From positions 806,001 to 870,000 of the forward strand of contig NZ_WNXZ01000001.1 of assembly GCF_009733845.1 (NCBI RefSeq): 64,000 nucleotides of DNA. Reading direction: 5' to 3'. The stretch is from Pseudactinotalea terrae. GTDB lineage: Bacteria > Actinomycetota > Actinomycetes > Actinomycetales > Beutenbergiaceae. Within the stretch, counting starts at the first letter, position 1, and every line of letters starts with the position of its first letter. Shown here one piece after another: positions 54,722-61,886 of this stretch. Both the position numbers and the translations under genes were made by a program. Under the pieces are notes generated by a model, which did not search any database, had not been told where the DNA came from, and was given only the letters and a program-made list of their open reading frames with translations.

Positions 54722-55159
54722 ATGGCCACTCTGTTCACTCGCATCATCGACGGCGAGATCCCCGGTCGGTTCCTCTGGTCCGACGATGTCTGCGTCGCCT
54801 TCCTCACGATCGGCCCGCTCCAGCTCGGTCACGCCATGGTCGTGCCGCGCGAGGAGGTCGACCACTGGGTCGACCTCGATCCCGACGTCGCTGCGCACCT
54901 GTTCGAGGTCGCGCGCCTCATCGGGCTGGCACAGCGGGAGGAGTTCGGCGCCCCACGAGTCGGGCTGCTCATCGAGGGGTATGAGATCCCGCATGCCCAC
55001 GTGCACGTGTGGCCAAGCAAGAGCTCGGCGGACTTCGACCCGCACAACGTGCTCACGGACGTCTCGGACGCCGACATGGACGAGGCCGCCGCACGGCTCC
55101 GTGAGCGGCTGCGTGCCCACGGGCACCACCAGGTCGCCGAGAGCGGGGCGCGGTCATGA
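54722..55159 (+). CDS. HIT family hydrolase
   Basis: A 145-residue HIT protein with FTRIIDGEIPGRFLWSDD at the start, LQLGHAMVVPREEVDHW, and the histidine triad HAHVHVWPS. It resembles HINT-type nucleoside phosphoramidases. Its TGA overlaps the ATG of the next gene (ATGA). Confidence 0.9.
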   Translation: MATLFTRIIDGEIPGRFLWSDDVCVAFLTIGPLQLGHAMVVPREEVDHWVDLDPDVAAHLFEVARLIGLAQREEFGAPRVGLLIEGYEIPHAHVHVWPSKSSADFDPHNVLTDVSDADMDEAAARLRERLRAHGHHQVAESGARS

Positions 55160-55581
55160 GCATGGCGATGACCACGCAGGAGCGTGAGGCGTTCCTCGCC
55201 GACGTGCATATCGGGGTGCTGGGCATCGACCGACCAGACGGTGCCCCGTCGCTCACACCGATCTGGTACCGGTACCTCGACGGCGTGGTGGAGGTCGCCA
55301 CACCGAGCAGCAGCGCCAAGGTGGCGCTGCTGGAGCGGGCGGGTCGAGCGAGTTTCTGCGTGCAGCGCGAGGGCGAGCCCGCACCCGCGTACGTGACGGT
55401 GGAGGGTCCCGTCAGCATCAGTCCAGCGCCGGAAGGGCTGGTCGAGGCGATCGCCTCGCGCTACCTCGGAGCCGAGAAGGGCGCGGCGTTCGCTGCCGGA
55501 CCGGGCCAGCAGGATGACACCGTGGTCCGACTCCACGTGCAGAGGTGGCGCACGCTCGACTTCACCAAGATGGGCGGCTGA
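55156..55581 (+). CDS. PPOX-class (pyridoxamine-phosphate-oxidase-fold) protein, possibly F420- or FMN-dependent
   Basis: A 141-residue split-barrel protein with SLTPIWYRYLDGVVEVAT, CVQREGEPAPAYVTVEG and the terminal RWRTLDFTKM. Related actinobacterial proteins use F420 or flavin cofactors or bind heme breakdown products; the sequence does not decide which. It is coupled on both sides, by ATGA with the HIT gene and TGATG with the GNAT gene. Confidence 0.82.
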   Translation: MSMAMTTQEREAFLADVHIGVLGIDRPDGAPSLTPIWYRYLDGVVEVATPSSSAKVALLERAGRASFCVQREGEPAPAYVTVEGPVSISPAPEGLVEAIASRYLGAEKGAAFAAGPGQQDDTVVRLHVQRWRTLDFTKMGG

Positions 55582-56510
55582 TGGCACTGACGTGGCGGCC
55601 CGCCACCCTCGCCGACGTGCCTGCGCTGACTGTCCTCGCGAACGCGGCGATCGAGGCCGATGGCACCGGGAGGCCGATCTCCGAGGCAGCCGTGGCCGAG
55701 CAGCTCGAGGCACCCCGCTTCGACCCGGCCACCGACAGCGTCACCGTGTGGGAGGCCGGCGATCTCGTCGCCGCCGGGACGGTGTGGGCAGGCTCCGAGC
55801 CGGTCGCGGGGCATGCCCTGACCAGCATCGGCGGTGACGTGCACCCCGCCTACCGACGCCGCGGGATCGGTCGCGAGCTGCTGGCCCGGTTGGAGCGCCG
55901 CGGGATCGAGCTCGCCGGTGTCCGGCACCCCGGTCTCCCGATCCGGTTGCGCTCGGCCGGCGGCACGCCCGACTCCCCCACCCAACGACTCCTCGAGCAC
56001 GCCGGCTACCGCCCGGACAACTACTTCATCACCATGGAGGTCGACCTGCCCGCGTGGGAGGACCCGGGCCACCCCTCGGCCGCCGTCGCGATCGATCCCG
56101 AAGCCCTGCTCGCGACGCGCGAGGCGCACAACGACGCCTTCCGTGACCACCGCAACTCCAGCGCGATCCCCGAAGACGTCTGGGTGCACTGGATGGGCTC
56201 CGGGGCCTCGCGACCCGACATGGGCCGCGTGGTGCTCGACGACGACCGCCGGGTTCTCGCGTACGCGCTGGTGGGCGAGCACCAGCCCGGCGTCGCGCAC
56301 GTCGAGCTGCTCGGCACCCGCCGCGAGGCGCGAGGCCGAGGCCTCGCCCGACAGGTCCTCCTCGGGACCCTCCGCGCCGCCCGCGAGGCCGGCTACGCCG
56401 TCGCCGAGCTCGAGGTCGACTCGACCAGCCCGACGGGCGCGGACCGGCTGTACGCCACCGTGGGCTTCCTCCCGGTCCGGACGATCTCTCGGTATCAGCG
56501 CAGCGTCTGA
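55581..56510 (+). CDS. Tandem GNAT acetyltransferase (two GNAT domains)
   Basis: A 309-residue protein with two GNAT repeats. The first has VHPAYRRRGIGRELLARLE at about 93-111. The second has VELLGTRREARGRGLARQVL at about 241-260, then SPTGADRLYATVGF. Double-GNAT proteins include mycothiol synthase MshD-like enzymes; no such assignment can be made securely. Its ATG overlaps the PPOX stop (TGATG). The 3' end overlaps the opposing membrane gene by 16 bases. Confidence 0.85.
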   Translation: MALTWRPATLADVPALTVLANAAIEADGTGRPISEAAVAEQLEAPRFDPATDSVTVWEAGDLVAAGTVWAGSEPVAGHALTSIGGDVHPAYRRRGIGRELLARLERRGIELAGVRHPGLPIRLRSAGGTPDSPTQRLLEHAGYRPDNYFITMEVDLPAWEDPGHPSAAVAIDPEALLATREAHNDAFRDHRNSSAIPEDVWVHWMGSGASRPDMGRVVLDDDRRVLAYALVGEHQPGVAHVELLGTRREARGRGLARQVLLGTLRAAREAGYAVAELEVDSTSPTGADRLYATVGFLPVRTISRYQRSV

Positions 56511-56923
56511 TCGGCGAGCAGGCGGCGCACGCCACCCCTGGCGGCAAGCAGCACGAGCACCAGCAGCGTCACCGACCAGAAGCCGCCGAGGCTCACCGCA
56601 TCGCTGAAGACCAGCGCCACGAGCTCGAGCACCACGAACTTGCTGCCTGCGGCCACGACCCACAGGCAGACTCCGGCAACGATCTTCGCCCGCCGGGTGG
56701 TGGCGGCCCGTAACCGGCCCAGGATGGCGCTCTTCCCCCAGATGACGCACTCGAGCGCGACCTTGAGCAGCAGCGCGGTGAGGAGTGTCAGGGTGAAACC
56801 CTCGCTGAGGACGTTCGGCACGTACTCCACCGCGAGGTTGAGGACCACCACGTAGACGAACACGTCGACGACATCCGCAGGACGTGCCTTCAGCCACCCA
56901 CGAGCCGTACGCCGCTGCGCCAT
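56495..56923 (-). CDS. Small membrane protein of unknown function
   Basis: A 142-residue protein with a basic N-terminus (MAQRRTARGWLKAR) and four predicted transmembrane helices (about 20-38, 43-62, 73-95 and 105-127). No motif identifies a function. ATG at 56923 is the first start that gives a clean helix order. It overlaps the end of the convergent GNAT gene by 16 bases. Confidence 0.7.
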   Translation of the reverse strand: MAQRRTARGWLKARPADVVDVFVYVVVLNLAVEYVPNVLSEGFTLTLLTALLLKVALECVIWGKSAILGRLRAATTRRAKIVAGVCLWVVAAGSKFVVLELVALVFSDAVSLGGFWSVTLLVLVLLAARGGVRRLLADQTLR

Positions 56924-56967
56924 CCTCGGATCGTAGACCTGGCCCGTCAGCTCCTCCCGTGCGCCAG

Positions 56968-56973
56968 TATGCT
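56968..56973 (+). promoter_or_regulatory. -10 element (TATGCT), leaderless geometry
   Basis: TATGCT, seven bases, ATG at 56981. No ribosome-binding site precedes the start. Confidence 0.5.
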
Positions 56974-56980
56974 CGCCGCT

Positions 56981-57460
56981 ATGCCGACGATCATCCTGCT
57001 CACCGAGGAGGCGTTGCGCCCCAGCGACGTCACCAACATCCGCACCCTCCACGGCGACGACCAGCTCGACGTCACGGTCCTCGTGCCCGCCGACACCGAG
57101 CAGAACGTGATCACCGAGATCATCAACCACCTGAGCCTGTTCGAGCTCAAGGAGGCGTGGGACGCGATCACGGAGAGGGAGGACGACGACGAGGCCCGGC
57201 AGGAGGCCTCCGAGGCGCTCGAGCAGACCGTGGCCGCCCTCGAGGCGGCGGGCCTGAAGGCCGGTGGCTCGGTGGTCGACGACGACCCCCTGCCCGCGCT
57301 CACCCAGGCCGTGACCAACGCTGACGCCGATGAGGTCATCATCGTGACCCGGCCGCACGCCGTCGAGGACACCTTCCACGCCGACTGGGCCTCCCGCGCC
57401 CGCGAGAGGCTCGGCGTCCCCGTGCTCCACTTCTACACGGGCACCAACTTCCTGGGCTGA
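56981..57460 (+). CDS. Conserved acidic protein of unknown function
   Basis: A 159-residue acidic protein. Alternating hydrophobic strands (TIILLTE, LDVTVLVP, EVIIVTRP, VPVLHFYTG) suggest a Rossmann or universal-stress-like alpha/beta fold, with a charged helix (EREDDDEARQEASEALEQ) in the middle. No ATP-binding G-2x-G-9x-G motif is seen. It stands alone and probably has a leaderless mRNA. Confidence 0.75.
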   Translation: MPTIILLTEEALRPSDVTNIRTLHGDDQLDVTVLVPADTEQNVITEIINHLSLFELKEAWDAITEREDDDEARQEASEALEQTVAALEAAGLKAGGSVVDDDPLPALTQAVTNADADEVIIVTRPHAVEDTFHADWASRARERLGVPVLHFYTGTNFLG

Positions 57461-57462
57461 CC

Positions 57463-58689
57463 TCAGGCGTGCCAGCGCCGGAACTTGCGGAACTGGTTGA
57501 CCATCGCCGTGACGACGTAGAACCAGCGGCGAGGATTTCTCTCTGCGGCGTAGTAGTACGGGTTCGTCACCGCTCCTCGGCGCCTGAGCTCGCGCACGCG
57601 CGCCCACGTGGTCGCCGACACGTACCGCTGGAGCAGCGCGAGCGGCACGACCGTGAACAGGTGCTCGGCATCGCCGATCACCGGCTCGCCCGACGGCGTG
57701 GGCTCACCTGCGAGGTAGGCCTCGCCGTACATCGCGGCGACGTTGTAGCCGGCCGCGGTCACGGCGTAGCCGCTACGCCCCACCCGAGGGTTGAGCTCGA
57801 GAAAGGTGTAGGAGCCGTCGCGCGGGTCGCGCTTGAGGTCGAGGTTCGCGAACCCGGTCCAGCCGACATGCTCCAGGAGGCGTCGGGCGTGCGCGACCGC
57901 GGCGTCATGAGCCGCGCGGCCGCCCGTGATCTGCGCGACCGAGTTGCCGAGCCCGTTGGGCGTGGCCTCCTCCAGGAGCACCTCGCCGAACAGCAGGAAC
58001 CGCACCCCGCCCGCAGGCCCGCAGAACGCGTTGACTGCGGCCATCGCGTCGTCACCGCCCTCGATCCGCTCCTGCACCACGACCTCGCCGGCGAAACCGG
58101 CGGCTGCCATGCGATCCAGCATGCTTGCCAGCTCGGCGGCGTCGTTCGCGTACGCGACCTTGCGCTTGCCCTCGAACTCGACGTCGTGGAACTCTGCCGA
58201 CGACGACGCCTTCACCACGGCGGGGAACGTCACCTCGTCCCGCAGATCGTGGGCGTCGGTGCCGATCCGCACCACCTGGGTACGCGGGTGCGGGATGCCG
58301 AGCTCGGCACACAGCCGGCTGAAGCCCGCCTTGGTCGTGACCTGCTCCATCGTCGCCTGGTCGGCGTACGGCACCACGACGTCAGGTCCGAGTGCCGCAC
58401 GCACCCGCACGAGCGCGTGCACGGCCTGGTCGGCGCTGCCCAGCACCAGGTGAGGGACACCCGGCTGCTCCGCCGCGACGGCCTGCACCGCGGAGATCAA
58501 CCCTGCGTCGTCGTCGAGGTCCGGGACGATCCGCAGATCCACGATCGTGCTGTGGGCGACCGGGCCGACCGAGACGCTCGCGAGCACCACGGTGCGCACG
58601 CCGTAGGCCTCGTGAAAGGCGCGTGCCGAGGCGTAGGCGCCGATGTCGCCACCGACCACGATCGGGCGTACGGAGGTCTCACCAGGCAT
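57463..58689 (-). CDS. ATP-grasp carboxylate-amine ligase, D-aspartate-ligase-like
   Basis: A 408-residue ATP-grasp protein. It opens with RPIVVGGDIGAYASARAFHE, has FPAVVKASSSAEFHDVEFEG (ATP-binding Lys), VVVQERIEGGDD, and FLELNPRVGRSG (metal-binding Glu and Asn). From memory this order matches D-aspartate ligases such as AslFm of Enterococcus, which add D-Asp to the stem-peptide lysine or ornithine. In a Cellulomonas-like host the cross-bridge contains an acidic D-amino acid, so this function would fit; related ligases acting elsewhere are possible. TAGTCT ends seven bases before ATG. Confidence 0.75.
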   Translation of the reverse strand: MPGETSVRPIVVGGDIGAYASARAFHEAYGVRTVVLASVSVGPVAHSTIVDLRIVPDLDDDAGLISAVQAVAAEQPGVPHLVLGSADQAVHALVRVRAALGPDVVVPYADQATMEQVTTKAGFSRLCAELGIPHPRTQVVRIGTDAHDLRDEVTFPAVVKASSSAEFHDVEFEGKRKVAYANDAAELASMLDRMAAAGFAGEVVVQERIEGGDDAMAAVNAFCGPAGGVRFLLFGEVLLEEATPNGLGNSVAQITGGRAAHDAAVAHARRLLEHVGWTGFANLDLKRDPRDGSYTFLELNPRVGRSGYAVTAAGYNVAAMYGEAYLAGEPTPSGEPVIGDAEHLFTVVPLALLQRYVSATTWARVRELRRRGAVTNPYYYAAERNPRRWFYVVTAMVNQFRKFRRWHA

Positions 58690-58696
58690 GTGCGCG

Positions 58697-58702
58697 AGAC
58701 TA
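58697..58702 (-). promoter_or_regulatory. -10 element (TAGTCT) of the ATP-grasp gene, leaderless geometry
   Basis: TAGTCT on the minus strand, seven bases, then ATG at 58689. Confidence 0.5.
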
Positions 58703-58742
58703 GCGTCGGCGTGGCACGCCCCCGCACGACGGCGTGCCGACA

Positions 58743-58748
58743 TAGCCT
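58743..58748 (+). promoter_or_regulatory. -10 element (TAGCCT) of the DUF3000-rnd unit, leaderless geometry
   Basis: TAGCCT, six bases, GTG at 58755; divergent from the ATP-grasp promoter 41 bases away. Confidence 0.5.
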
Positions 58749-58754
58749 GTCCAC

Positions 58755-59360
58755 GTGGACTCCGTCAAGCAGCCACCTCGCCCAGGCGAGGCCGGTCACC
58801 CGGCCACGCCTCCCGACTTCGAGGCTGCCCTGCTGAGCCTGCGCGGTCACCGGCTGCGGCCGGAGCTGCACCTCGAGGAGGTACCGGCCCCCACCCGCAT
58901 CGCGCCGTACGCTCTCGCGCTCACCGGTGAGGTCAACCGCACCCGCGACCCGGACGACCTGCTCGGGTCGGGCCGGTTCGTCGTGCTCTACGACCCCGAG
59001 GGGCAGGACGCCTGGAACGGCGACTTCCGCGCCATCATCATGGGTCGCGCGCGCATGGAGCCCGAGGTCGCGCAGGACCCGATGCTCGGCGAGGTGGGCT
59101 GGGCCTGGCTGACGGACGCCCTCGCCGAGTGCGGCGCCGAGTACCACTCGCTCTCCGGTACCGTCACCCGGGTGCTCTCCGAGACGTTCGGCGGCCTGGA
59201 GCTGCGCGGCGGCGAGGTCGAGATCGAGGTACGCGCCTCCTGGACCCCGGGCACCACGGATCTCGGGCCCCACCTGCGCGCCTGGGCGCTGCTGCTGTCC
59301 CAGGTGAGCGGTCTGCCGCCGATCCCCGACAACGTCAGCCCGCTGGGCCGGCGCCGATGA
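58755..59360 (+). CDS. DUF3000 domain protein
   Basis: A 201-residue actinobacterial protein: DFEAALLSLRGHRLRPEL, the conserved GRFVVLYDPEGQDAWNGDFR, and VGWAWLTDALAE. Function unknown; it is regularly next to the ribonuclease D gene in actinobacteria. The GTG start sits six bases after a -10 element. Its TGA overlaps the rnd ATG (ATGA). Confidence 0.88.
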   Translation: MDSVKQPPRPGEAGHPATPPDFEAALLSLRGHRLRPELHLEEVPAPTRIAPYALALTGEVNRTRDPDDLLGSGRFVVLYDPEGQDAWNGDFRAIIMGRARMEPEVAQDPMLGEVGWAWLTDALAECGAEYHSLSGTVTRVLSETFGGLELRGGEVEIEVRASWTPGTTDLGPHLRAWALLLSQVSGLPPIPDNVSPLGRRR

Positions 59361-60646
59361 CCGAGCAGGACCAGGCGACGGACGCACCGCCCGAGATCGA
59401 GGGGCCGCCGCTGGAGCCCCTGGTCATGCCCAGCGACGGGGTGCCCGACGTCGTCGACTCCCCGGCGGCCCTCGCCACGACCGTGGCCGCCTTCGCCGCT
59501 GGCAGCGGACCCGTCGCGGTGGACGCCGAACGAGCCTCCGGGTTCCGGTACGGCCAGCGGGCGTACCTGGTGCAGCTGCGTCGGGAGGGCGCGGGCACCG
59601 CGCTGATCGACCCGATCCCGCTCGGCGACCTGTCGTCGCTGTCCGAGGTGCTCTCCGGCACCGAGTGGGTGCTGCACGCCGCGAGCCAGGACCTGCCGTG
59701 CCTGGACGAGATCGGCATGCGGCCGGACGGCCTGTTCGACACCGAGCTGGCCGGGCGGCTGCTCGGGCTCGACCGCGTCGGCCTCGGCCCGATCGTGGCC
59801 GCCGAGCTCGGCCTGAGCCTCGCCAAGGAGCACTCGGCCGCCGACTGGTCGACCCGCCCGCTCACGGAGTCGTGGTTGCGTTACGCCGCCCTGGACGTCG
59901 AGGTGCTGGTCGAGCTCCGTGACATCCTGGAGGCCAAGCTCGACGACGCCGGCAAGCTGGACTGGGCCCGCCAGGAGTTCGAGGCGGTGCGGCTGGCTCC
60001 GCCGCCGGTGCCACGGCCCGAGGCATGGCGCAAGGGAGCCCACGGGATCCGGGACCAGCGAGGGCTCGCCGTCGTCCGGGAGCTGTGGCTGACCCGCGAG
60101 GAGGTCGCCCGCGAGGCTGACATCGCCCCCGGACGCATCCTCAGCGTCGACGCGATGGTCGCCGCCGGTCGCGTCAAGCCCCGCACGCTCCGGCAGCTCT
60201 CGGAGCTCCGCGAGTTCAAGCACCGCGGTGCTGCGCGGCGCCTGCGCACGTGGGCGGACACCGTCTCGCGTGCGCTCGCACTCCCCGAGTCCGAGCTGCC
60301 GCCGAAGCGACCGCCGCAGGACCCCGACTCGCTCCCCGCACCGAGGTCGTGGCGCGACCGCGAGCCCGCGGCAGCGGATCGCCTCGAGGTCGTCAAGGCC
60401 GTGATCCGTTCGCACGCCGAGCAGATCACCATGCCGCAGGAGAACCTGCTGACGCCGGAGTTCCAGCGGCGCCTGGCGTGGCGCCCTCCGCAGCCCGCGA
60501 CCGAGCAGCGCATCGGGGACTTCCTCAGCGATCTCGGCGCGCGGCCCTGGCAGGTCGAGCAGGTCGCAGGTCGCCTCGCGGCAGGTCTTGCCGACCCGGA
60601 CTCCGTGCTGGCGGTCGAGCAGGTATCCTCTGGCGAAGATACCTAG
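59357..60646 (+). CDS. rnd: Ribonuclease D-like 3'-5' exonuclease with HRDC domain
   Basis: A 429-residue DEDD exonuclease. The first acidic pair is VAVDAERASGFRYGQ (DAE, about residues 55-57), then LHAASQDLPCL, LFDTELAGRLLG and YAALDVEVLVEL (about 176-187). An HRDC domain follows (RDQRGLAVVRELWLTREEVAREADIAP region). It should trim structured RNAs such as tRNA precursors. Translation is coupled to DUF3000. Confidence 0.9.
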   Translation: MTEQDQATDAPPEIEGPPLEPLVMPSDGVPDVVDSPAALATTVAAFAAGSGPVAVDAERASGFRYGQRAYLVQLRREGAGTALIDPIPLGDLSSLSEVLSGTEWVLHAASQDLPCLDEIGMRPDGLFDTELAGRLLGLDRVGLGPIVAAELGLSLAKEHSAADWSTRPLTESWLRYAALDVEVLVELRDILEAKLDDAGKLDWARQEFEAVRLAPPPVPRPEAWRKGAHGIRDQRGLAVVRELWLTREEVAREADIAPGRILSVDAMVAAGRVKPRTLRQLSELREFKHRGAARRLRTWADTVSRALALPESELPPKRPPQDPDSLPAPRSWRDREPAAADRLEVVKAVIRSHAEQITMPQENLLTPEFQRRLAWRPPQPATEQRIGDFLSDLGARPWQVEQVAGRLAAGLADPDSVLAVEQVSSGEDT

Positions 60647-60658
60647 TACTGCCAGTAC
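60646..60658. promoter_or_regulatory. Candidate operator upstream of fadA
   Basis: GTACTG-C-CAGTAC is a perfect 6-base-arm inverted repeat overlapping the rnd stop, 20 bases upstream of fadA and near a TATCCT/AGATA pair at 60624-60641. TetR-type repressors such as FadR-like ones use sites of this shape; the regulator is unknown. Confidence 0.45.
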
Positions 60659-60677
60659 CAACCTCTCGGAGGCGACG

Positions 60678-61886
60678 ATGCCCTTGCTCGGTCGTGACGT
60701 GGTCCTCGTGGACGCCGTCCGCTCACCCTTCGGGCGCGCGAAGGCCGACGGCCTGTACGCCCACACCCGTGCGGACGACATCGCGGTCGCCGTCGTGCGC
60801 GACCTGCTGCGTCGCAACCCCGACCTGCCGCCCGAGCACATCGGCGATGTCGGGATCGCCGCCACCTCGCAGGTGGGCGACCAGGGACTCACCCTCGGGC
60901 GCACGGTGGGCATGCTGGCCGGTCTGCCACGCCAGGTCCCCGGGTTCGCCATCGACCGGATGTGTGCCGGCGCGATGACGGCGACCACGCTGCTGGCCTG
61001 TCAGATCGCCGTCGGCGCGCTGGATGCCGCGATCGCGGGTGGCGTCGAGCACATGGGCGCGCACCCGCTGGGCCAGGGCATGGAGCCCAACCCGCGCTTC
61101 ATCTCCGAGCGGTTGGTCTCCCCGGATGCCCTCGTGATGGGGGCGACCGCCGAGAACCTGCACGACCGCTACCCCGCCCTCACCCGGGACCGTGCCGACG
61201 CCTTTGGCGCCGCCTCGCAGGCGAAGTACGCGGCGGCACTGGCCGCCGGGAAGATCACGCCGGACCTGGTTCCGGTCGCTGTCGCCGACCCTGAGCGCGG
61301 CTGGGGCCTCGCCACCGCGGACGAGCCACCCCGCCCCGGCACCACGGTCGAGGGCATGGCCGGCCTCGCCACGCCGTTCCGCGACGGCGGCCGCGTCACG
61401 GCGGCCACCTCCTCACCGTTGACCGACGGCGCGACGGCGGCCCTGCTGACCTCGGCGGACCTCGCAGCCGAGCTTGGGCTGACCCCCAAGCTCAGACTCG
61501 TCTCCTACGCGTACTCGGGCGTGGAACCCGAGGTCATGGGTGTCGGGCCGGTCCCGGCCACCCGGAAGGCGCTCGAGATCGCCGGGCTCGATATCGCCGA
61601 CATCGGGATGTTCGAGATCAACGAGGCGTTCGCCGTCCAGGTGCTCGCCTTCCTCGACGCGTTCGGCATCGCCGACGACGACCCGCGGGTCAACCCCTAC
61701 GGCGGCGCCATCGCCGTCGGTCACCCGCTCGCCGCCTCGGGCGTGCGGCTCATGCTGCAGCTCGCGCGGCAGCTCGCCGAGCGACCGGATGTCCGCTACG
61801 GCCTCACCACGATGTGCGTCGGTCTCGGTCAGGGCGGCACCGTCATCTGGGAGAACCCCCACTACGGCAAGGAGGCCCAGCAGTGA
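60678..61886 (+). CDS. fadA: Acetyl-CoA C-acyltransferase (thiolase)
   Basis: A 402-residue thiolase. The acyl-accepting cysteine is in IDRMCAGAMTA, the catalytic His in GGAIAVGHPLAASG, the second Cys in TTMCVGLGQGG, and NEAFAVQ precedes them. It performs the last thiolytic step of beta-oxidation with FadB. The ATG follows CGGAGG at about 60667-60672. Its TGA overlaps the fadB GTG (GTGA). Confidence 0.94.
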   Translation: MPLLGRDVVLVDAVRSPFGRAKADGLYAHTRADDIAVAVVRDLLRRNPDLPPEHIGDVGIAATSQVGDQGLTLGRTVGMLAGLPRQVPGFAIDRMCAGAMTATTLLACQIAVGALDAAIAGGVEHMGAHPLGQGMEPNPRFISERLVSPDALVMGATAENLHDRYPALTRDRADAFGAASQAKYAAALAAGKITPDLVPVAVADPERGWGLATADEPPRPGTTVEGMAGLATPFRDGGRVTAATSSPLTDGATAALLTSADLAAELGLTPKLRLVSYAYSGVEPEVMGVGPVPATRKALEIAGLDIADIGMFEINEAFAVQVLAFLDAFGIADDDPRVNPYGGAIAVGHPLAASGVRLMLQLARQLAERPDVRYGLTTMCVGLGQGGTVIWENPHYGKEAQQ

